DNA of 64,000 nt from Dipteris shenzhenensis (lineage: Eukaryota; Polypodiophyta; Polypodiopsida; Gleicheniales): assembly GCA_047967505.1 (NCBI GenBank), contig CM106541.1; one strand, given 5' to 3'. Under the pieces are notes generated by a model. That model ran no database searches and was not told where the DNA came from. It was given only the letters and a program-made list of their open reading frames with translations. Shown here piece after piece: positions 57,622 to 64,000 of this stretch; position 1 is the stretch's first letter; each line of letters begins with the position of its first letter. The translations under genes and the position numbers were made by a program.

Positions 57622-58446
57622 TTAACTACCTTCTTGGCCCACTGCCGAGTCTTTGAAGATGACCCTAAAGCTTTGATCCTTCTCGAGTGCCTTAGTGAAG
57701 ATATCTACTCCATTTTGCTCTGTTAGACAGTAGACCAATTCCACTATCCCATCCTCAATCAAATTACACACATAGTGATACTGAATCTCTGTATGTTTTG
57801 TGCACGCATGAAACACTGGATTTTTAGCAATGGCCATGCAACTTTGATTGTCGCACCTCAACATAGTTGCCTCATCCTCTTGCACTCCCATGTGCCATAA
57901 GATCCTCCTCAGCGACACTTCTTCACAAGCAGCAAAACATGTTGCCTTGTACTCAGCCTCGGTAGAAGACAATGCCATTGTTGGTTGTTTCTTACTAATC
58001 CAAGAGAAGATACCTGAACCTAAAGAGAAACAATATCCAGAAATTGATTTCCTGGAATCAACATCTCCAACCCAATCTGAGTCACAATGACCAGCCAAGG
58101 AAGTGCCCGTACCATAAGTGATGCCATAATCAAGAGTGCCCTTCACATACCTGAGCACCCACATCCCTACATTCCAATGATTCTCTCGGGGCTTATTGGA
58201 GAACCTGCTCAAAATGCCAACAGCAAAACTGATGTCCGGTCTAGTGTTGCATAGATAGATGAGACTACCGACCAACTTCTTGTACCTCTCGATGTCTGCT
58301 AGTGGTGAGGCATCCTCCATAGATAGCCTCGCATTTACCTCCATAGGTGTAGCTATCTCCTTGCACTCGGACATACCAAATGCCTTCAAGATCTCCCTTG
58401 CGTATTTCTGTTGAGAGATGAAGATCTTGCTTGGCTCAGACTCCAA
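57622..58446 (-). CDS. RT end and RNase H frame of copia copy C (274 codons)
   Basis: An open frame with KIFISQQKYAREILKAFGMS, YKKLVGSLIYLCNTRPDISF, HCDSDWVGDVDSRKSISGYC, KKQPTMALSSTEAEYKATCF and the closing NPVFHACTKHTEIQYHYV. The copia RNase H residues in DSDW, TEAE and the DNQS region are present, with D for the final Asp in RCDNQSCM. It is the best-kept part of the element, but it cannot be expressed as part of an intact polyprotein. Confidence 0.88.
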   Translation of the reverse strand: MESEPSKIFISQQKYAREILKAFGMSECKEIATPMEVNARLSMEDASPLADIERYKKLVGSLIYLCNTRPDISFAVGILSRFSNKPRENHWNVGMWVLRYVKGTLDYGITYGTGTSLAGHCDSDWVGDVDSRKSISGYCFSLGSGIFSWISKKQPTMALSSTEAEYKATCFAACEEVSLRRILWHMGVQEDEATMLRCDNQSCMAIAKNPVFHACTKHTEIQYHYVCNLIEDGIVELVYCLTEQNGVDIFTKALEKDQSFRVIFKDSAVGQEGS

Positions 58447-58449
58447 TCC

Positions 58450-59187
58450 CCAAACAGTAGTGCATCAAGCCTAAGTCTATCATCTAAAACTCTGTGCTCA
58501 ATGCCTTTCTAGTCTGTTGGATCATGTCTTCATAGTCACCTGTAATAAGGAGATCATCCACATATAGAACAATAATAGCAGATTTTCCACTTTTCCTATA
58601 CACATATAAGTTAGCATCTGAGGCACATCTTTTGAAGTTTAATTTATGAAAGAATTTGTCTATCTATTGGTACCATGCTCTTGGGGCCTGTTTCAGCCCA
58701 CTGTACAGAGCCTTCTTCAGCTTACATACCTTGTTCTTAGAATGGGGGGCCTCAAACCTAGGTGGTTGTGAGCCACGTACACCTCCTCCTTGAGGTCACC
58801 ATTTAAGAATGTTGATTTAACATCCATTTGATAAACTGGCCACTTTTTATGAGCAGCCACCGATAGTACTGTGCGAATAGTGGTCATTCTGGCAGTCAGA
58901 GCGAAAGATTCTTGAAAATCAAACCCTTCAACTTGCAAAAATCCTTGTGCAACCAATCTGGCTTTGTACTTTTCCAAAGTCCCATGGGCCTTGTACTTTA
59001 CCTTCCAAACCCACTTGGTGCCAATAACCTTTCTGTTAGGTGGTCGATCTACCAGCTCCCAAGTTTCATTCTTCATGATGCTGTCATATTCTACTTGCAT
59101 AGCATTTTTCCAATCTCGGTCTGCAAGTGCTTCCTCCAAACTCGCAGGCTCCTTTACTTCTGCAATAATCTCAGCCATCAAGGCCAT
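58450..59187 (-). pseudogene. RT of copia copy C
   Basis: Reads [54 protein letters not shown] and [21 protein letters not shown] frameshift precedes [10 protein letters not shown], followed by a stop. YVDDLLITGD is present near 58560. Active-site residues survive, but the frame does not. Confidence 0.88.
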
Positions 59188-59311
59188 ATTGACTATGTGA
59201 GCAGAAGCCCTCCTTTGCTCCTCGATTCTCTAAGACAACCTTGGTCCTATCTGCATGTTGCTCAATAGACATAGGCATCTAGTTATCATGGTCGTAGAGC
59301 TGCCTTACCAA

Positions 59312-60548
59312 TCACAGCAATGGCTTTTTCGATGGTGTAACAACAAGTTGGTGACTTATACCTTCATCGTCTGATATTTCCTCCTCCTTTATAGCTCCTG
59401 GGATAGGTCCATAGTGAATTACCTCTTTGCTTGATGATAAAGTGAAAGAGCTCTTCTCTGCCTGCACTACATGTCGCTCATCATCACAATAGCCTAAGAA
59501 GATACATTTGGTGCTTTTTGGTTGTAGCTTGTTTCTCTCTTTGTCTGGTACATGCATATAGCATTCACACCCAAACGTTCTGAAGTGGGAGATAGATGGC
59601 TTCTTATTGCTATAAGCCTCATGTGGTGTTTTACCTTTGAGTGCCTTTGTATAGCTGCGATTAAGGATGTAAACCGCAATATTGACAGCCTCAGCCCAAA
59701 AGTGGTTTGGCAGTCCAGCACCTTTGAACATACACCTCCCCATCTCCACGATGGTCCGCATTCAGCATTCAATAACCAAATTTTGCTGAGGCATATGTGG
59801 TGTCGTCATTTGTTGCTTGATCCCTTTGCTCTTGCAAAAATCTCCAAACTCTGTAGAAATAAACTCACCACCACCATCCGATTTGATTTTCTTCACTTTT
59901 CTCCCTGTTTCATTTTCAACAAGCTGTAGCCATTCTTTTAATTTACCAAAAGCTTGAGCCTTTTCATGAAGAAAGTACACTCACATCTTCCTACTATAGT
60001 CGTCGACAATCAATAAAAAATAGGAAGATCCCCCCAAGGCTTGTGTAGGCATCTTACCGCACAAGTCAACATGCACCAACTCTAGAGGAGCGTTTGCTCT
60101 ATTCTTGCTTCCTTGTGGGAATGACTTTCTTTGTTGCTTGCCTTTCATGCAAGCTTCACACGGTTCTTTGATTTCTGCTACTGTGGGTAAGTGAGCAACC
60201 ATACCTTGCTTTTGCATCTCCTTTAGCACTGCAAATCTGATGTGGCCGAATCTTTCATGCCAAAGTCTGCTTGTGCCCACTCCAGTGGTGGCTGTAAGAG
60301 CACTTAGCTCATATAGGTTATTCCACCTTACTCCTGTGCCAACAAGATTGTCAACACTATCGAGAATTTTTGCTCCAGTACCCTCAGTAGGGCATTTTGC
60401 ATTATTTCCAACCGTCATGGTGATGGGTTCCTATAGAGGCTACATGGAACAATGTAGACCCTTCTTGCAGGTCATGTGATGGGAGGCACCACTATCCAAC
60501 ACCCATGAATTAGTGGTTGGTGCTCCTTGAATTGAGGAATACTCTTCC
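59312..60548 (-). pseudogene. Protease and integrase of copia copy C
   Basis: Protease site NSWVLDSGASHHMT (near 60510), followed by stops. Integrase has WHERFGHIRFAVLKEM and CEACMKGKQQRKSF, LELVHVDLCGKMP (first Asp intact), FLLIVDDYSRKM, IKSDGGGEFISTEFGDF and, after a stop, HFWAEAVNIAVYILNRSYTK. It is broken at least three times. Confidence 0.88.
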
Positions 60549-61441
60549 TCAATGGCCAAACTCTACTTTCACTGTGTTAGCTGTCTCTTTTTCCTTATCT
60601 ATCTTCTTTAGGGTACCATTCTTTTCATCTGCTTTCTTGACTCGGCAATTTGCAATCACATAGCCCTTCTTCTTGCAGTAGAAGCATTCTCCCTGAAACT
60701 TCTTCTTGCCGCCCTTCTTCTTTTTGTCATCATTAATAGAGGACTCACCTTTGGTGGAGGAACCACCTTTGCCTTTCGCAGTGGCATAGAACGCAGCATC
60801 CCCATTGCTGCCTCCATCTCGAGCTTTAAGCCTCAATTCCTCCTCCATAAGTAAAGCATAGAACTCCTCAAATGACAATGGTTGGGGTCTCACCTGAGTG
60901 TTAAGCGCTGTTACCGGTCCATCAAACCTTGGTGGACATATCCAGAGACACTGCCGAGCTAGATCTTTGCTAGTCTTTTGTATCCTAGCACCAGCCATCC
61001 AGTCACGCAGATTTTTGATTCGGGTTATGAACGCCTTCGCTGTCTCTCCTTCATTAAACTTCTCAGCTATGAGCTGAGATTCTCCAGGTTTAGGATCCTT
61101 GTCTGATTCTGCATCTCATATTGACTCTTCAATATGTTCCAGGCCACAATTGCCTTAGATGTATGCTGAATCAATGTCAAAACACTATTAGTAGTACTTG
61201 TAACCAGGGCACATAGAGCATCTGCGTTCCTACGTTTCCAAACTCATAGAAGGTCGGCATTAGGAGGTATCATACTCCTCGGATTTGCTAGGTCGAGGGT
61301 TCCTTGTGGTTCTGGGTTAGTCCCCAGTACTGTCTCCATAAGCTCATATGAATCCAGAATAGCAGTAATTTTAAACTTCCACTGAGTGTAGTTCATACCA
61401 TCTAGCTTGCCTTCAATGAAGGCTGGTGGGTGAATCCTCAA
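60549..61441 (-). pseudogene. gag of copia copy C
   Basis: Starts MRIHPPAFIEGKLDGMNYTQ with WKFKITAILDSYELMETVLG, the copia gag N-terminus. After stops and shifts it reaches EEFYALLMEEELRLKARDGG and a zinc knuckle CFYCKKKGYVIANC in which the His is Tyr. It is inactive. Confidence 0.88.
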
Positions 61442-61559
61442 CGCCTGGGTTGTTGGTGCAGCTGGCAGCTACTAAACTCGAGTCGCTTCCTATTGCCATT
61501 ACTCTGTATGCTATTGAAGCCCTCGCCTCTCTTCTACTCTTCGATCCTTAGAGCCGCCT

Positions 61560-61571
61560 GGGCTTTGATAC
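61560..61571 (-). other. Primer-binding site of copia copy C
   Basis: TGGTATCAAAGC on the minus strand, directly after the LTR. One change from the TGGTATCAGAGC found in copy A. Confidence 0.88.
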
Positions 61572-62315
61572 CATGTTAAATTACACGTTAAATTACACGG
61601 CGCAATAGAATAGAAACTGAACAAAGAATAGAGAGTACACAGCAAACTAGAAATGAACGAAATTTTCCTTCAATACTGATGTAGTACAAATGATGGCTCC
61701 ATCCACCCGTGCACTTGCACAGTGGAGCTTAGATGATGATCTAGACAGATACTAGGTGAAGAGCTACTAGTTGGAAGATCTCTGCTGGAAGGTTTGATTT
61801 GGTACAATGGACTGGGGAGGTCTCCTCTTTATATCTATGAGGGCAGTAGTCAGATCAACATAGTTGGTGGAACCGACTAGTCAACCTAGTCAGTGAAGCT
61901 GACCAGTCAACCTAGTCGGTGGAACCGACTAGTCGTCCATGGAATATTCAAGGAATATTTCCTATACCGTCGCCTTGGGGGCTCTCACCCTCGAAACCCC
62001 ACCAAGAGGGCCAGTTGGCCCCCAGGCCCTAGCAAGAGTAAGGGGCTCTCACACAATCAAGACAATGTGCCTCGTTGTGCTACCAGCTTACCTACCCTGC
62101 CTAGCCCATAGGCTAGACTCACATAGATCACCGTTCTACCATCAACGGTCTCATTGATAGACCTCATCTGACATGCAAGTCAGGATCCACATCCAATGTC
62201 TCAGGCTCGTGTCTCAGGCTCACACATGGCTTCTCCTCATATGGGGGCCTTACAACTTGAGCACCTTGGACCACTGGTGGTTACTAGGAGGGTGGGGCAT
62301 TGAGCATATCTAATA
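61572..62315 (-). repeat. 5' LTR of copia copy C
   Basis: The minus strand begins TATTAGATATGCTC (TG mutated to TA) and ends in TTTAACA. It contains internal repeats of an ACCGACTAGTCAACCTAGTC motif. The primer-binding site follows. Confidence 0.9.
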
Positions 62316-62540
62316 GCTTCATTTTCGTGGACCCGCAAGGGTGGAACTGAAGGAGCAAGACTTGTCCACACAGTGGGATTACTGCCATTTGACCACCATT
62401 TGTGAGTGAAGCACTCTGCACGTGCCAGTTGATTTGATAGTTCATGCTGTAGCACCAAGTTCTTTCCAATATAATCTGTTCATTAGTTGCTTGTGTGGGG
62501 AGAACATAGAAGTGTATATCCACTACCTAGCAAACAACTA
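62316..62540 (-). pseudogene. Possible retroelement protease-like remnant
   Basis: A minus-strand frame reads MDIHFYVLPTQATNEQIILE, then RTWCYSMNYQINWHVQSASL. This could be the C-terminal part of a gypsy aspartic protease, where ILGRPWL-type motifs occur, but the match is weak and the position, downstream of integrase, is odd. Confidence 0.25.
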
Positions 62541-62794
62541 TTAGACTTAAATTCACAAAACCCAAGGTTCGTAAGAGTTGGCCGTTTATAGCTCTTACTG
62601 AAGCGACGGTGAGGGTTAGGGGTACCTATAGCTTTTCCCATACCTCGTGGGAGATGAAGCTGTGGCTCTCGCTCCTGGATCCACGAGTGCTTTGATGCTC
62701 ATGTGCAGGACCTGCAGTCGAACAAGTAACCTAGCTCACTCCACTGTTAGCTCACCCATTAGTTCCACCTACTCAGTCGTTGCCTTAAGTAATG

Positions 62795-64000
62795 TCATTT
62801 TCTTACGTTGTCGGAGCTTAGCGTTATGGGGGCTTTGGCTTCCTCGATGGCCTGGCGTTTCATCCTGGCCACCTCGGCCTTGAGTTCTTTTTCTCTATGC
62901 ATGGCTTGAAGGGTGGAGAGCCTGAGTGCTCCGTAGTATCTTCTTAATTTGCTCCCATTAAGGTAGCCATCCATTTTTGTTCCATCAAGGGTGGCTATTC
63001 GGCATGACCCTTGGGGAGTGATCTCAACCACACGGTAGGGACCCATACCTCAGTACTTTAGCTTACATTTGGTATTACGGATGCTGTATAGGAGTGCCAA
63101 ATCTCCTTCTTCCAGGTCCTTGTTCTTGAGGTTGTGGTTGAATTACTTTCTACATCGAGCCTTTTCTACCCAGAGAGAGTAGGCTACACGCAACCTTGTC
63201 TTTTCTAACCTTTTAGGTCAACTAGCCATTCTACTAATGCATTCTCTGTAAGTCTTTCCTTAACACTGTAAGACAAAGGCTAGGCACTACATACTCCATT
63301 GGCATCACTGCCTCTACCCTGAAGGCTAGGCTAAAGGGGATATAGTGCATGGCCACTTTGTAGGAGGTTTTGTAGGCCCATAACACTATTATGAGTTTAT
63401 GCTCCTAGTTGGTACGACTGGCTTCGATTGTGCAAGTGATGATCTTATAGCACATTTTATTGGAGCTCTTAGCCAAGCCATTTTCCCTAGGGTAGTATGG
63501 CGTTGACTTCCTATGTATGATCATAAACTCACTAGTCAGGATTGCTATTGTTTCGTTGAGGAAGTGAGTTCCTCGATCACTAGATTAACTCCAATGGACA
63601 TCCGAATTGCATCATGACTTGTTCATATAAGAATTTGGCAGTGGATCTCGCATCGGCCTTCACCGTGGCTCTCCCTTCTACCCACTTGGTGAAGTAATCG
63701 ATGGCCAAGATGATGTATCTAGCCCCGGTTCCCTTAGCTGTGCTGCTGGGCTTATGGGTCCAATGAAATTGATGCTTCACTTCTCGAAGGGTTGATCGTC
63801 GGTCAGGATTCCGGTCAAGGGCATCATGTCTGCTTTGTCTGGGATTTGGATACGCTTGCAGGGGTCGCATTGTTTGATGAATTTGGCCACGTCTCCGAAG
63901 AGTGTTGGCCACCAAAGACTAGCTTGCAGCACTTTACATGCTATAACATCAGTGGCAAAATGACCTCCTGCGATGCCTGAGTGGGTTTCTTCCAGCACAT
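62795..64000 (-). pseudogene. Ty3/gypsy integrase relic, running off the window
   Basis: On the minus strand from the edge: LEETHSGIAGGHFATDVIAC and KQCDPCKRIQIPDK (the HHCC zinc domain), then a stop and SINFIGPISPA, where the first catalytic Asp is Asn. Next come RYIILAIDYFTKWVEGRATV, a frameshift, SDRGTHFLNE (second Asp intact), and near 63046 GPYRVVEITPQGSCRIATLD, the C-terminal module. RT and upstream domains are outside the window. Confidence 0.85.

Larger units (their letters stand above)
56886..62315 (-). mobile_element. Ty1/copia element copy C
   Basis: 5430 bp on the minus strand. 5' LTR 61572-62315 (744 bp), 3' LTR 56886-57596 (711 bp), target duplication GCTTC at 56881-56885 and 62316-62320. 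gag, protease, integrase, RT and RNase H are in copia order, with many stops and frameshifts. The LTRs differ by many substitutions and indels, including a 12-bp tandem duplication TTAAATTACACG in the 5' LTR, so it is the oldest of the three complete copia insertions. Confidence 0.92.

Noticed and set aside
1-64000. CRISPR arrays, bacterial operons or ribosome-binding sites
   Set aside because: Introns, plant retroelements and the absence of compact gene order make a prokaryotic source untenable. The repeats seen have no spacer structure.
1-64000. tRNA and rRNA genes
   Set aside because: Only tRNA-complementary primer-binding sites were noticed. No cloverleaf or rRNA segment was recognised by eye; a covariance-model scan would be needed to exclude them.

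Overview
The window looks like nuclear DNA of a land plant with a large, repeat-rich genome. It holds one convincing host gene, split by spliceosomal introns, in a landscape of LTR retrotransposons, their fragments, segmental repeats and microsatellites. Nothing bacterial, organellar-gene-like or viral was supported. The species cannot be fixed from sequence alone; a vascular plant with many nested retroelements (fern or seed plant) is an inference.

Region 1 (1-12.2 kb). A nine-exon ubiquitin-specific protease gene of the plant UBP23 (animal USP36/42-like) type lies on the minus strand. Its ATG is at 12172 and its stop at 5270. All splice sites fit GT-AG and all phases join, giving a 696-residue protein. 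Intron 2 is about 3.9 kb, much the largest, and holds promoter-like, GA-repeat and C-rich DNA. Downstream of the gene (1-5.2 kb) are three short tandem duplications and two unidentified coding-like scraps.

Region 2 (12.2-20.7 kb). Decayed retroelements: a plus-strand Ty3/gypsy RT-RNase H relic (13.3-14.25 kb), a minus-strand Ty1/copia relic whose integrase segment is present three times in tandem (14.9-16.6 kb), a broken coiled-coil coding relic (17.8-18.0 kb), and a 233-bp-period tandem duplication (19.6-20.1 kb).

Region 3 (20.7-36.0 kb). A copia gag relic on the plus strand abuts a 3'-truncated minus-strand copia element (copy B, one LTR at 24366-24723). Copy B is itself interrupted by a 179-bp-period dimer. 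Next comes a minus-strand Ty3/gypsy element (about 24.9-35.8 kb). Its RT is split by a very young copia element, 27784-33520, with 150-bp LTRs differing at one position, a perfect ATAAA target duplication, and degenerate or missing catalytic motifs in protease, integrase and RT.

Region 4 (36.5-50.4 kb). A roughly 2-kb noncoding unit is present in three partly truncated direct copies plus one inverted diverged copy. A structurally complete copia element (copy A, 38377-43924, LTRs 353 bp each) sits in the first copy. The second copy keeps the unoccupied target site, so the insertion can be read directly. Gene-poor AT-rich DNA follows.

Region 5 (51-64 kb). A dispersed repeat shared with 14.4 kb, a degenerate minus-strand coiled-coil/Gln-rich coding relic, a minisatellite, an older copia element (56886-62315, target duplication GCTTC), and the integrase end of another minus-strand Ty3/gypsy element that runs off the window.

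Functionally, only the deubiquitinase is likely to act as a cellular gene. The rest records successive waves of transposition, nesting and decay.
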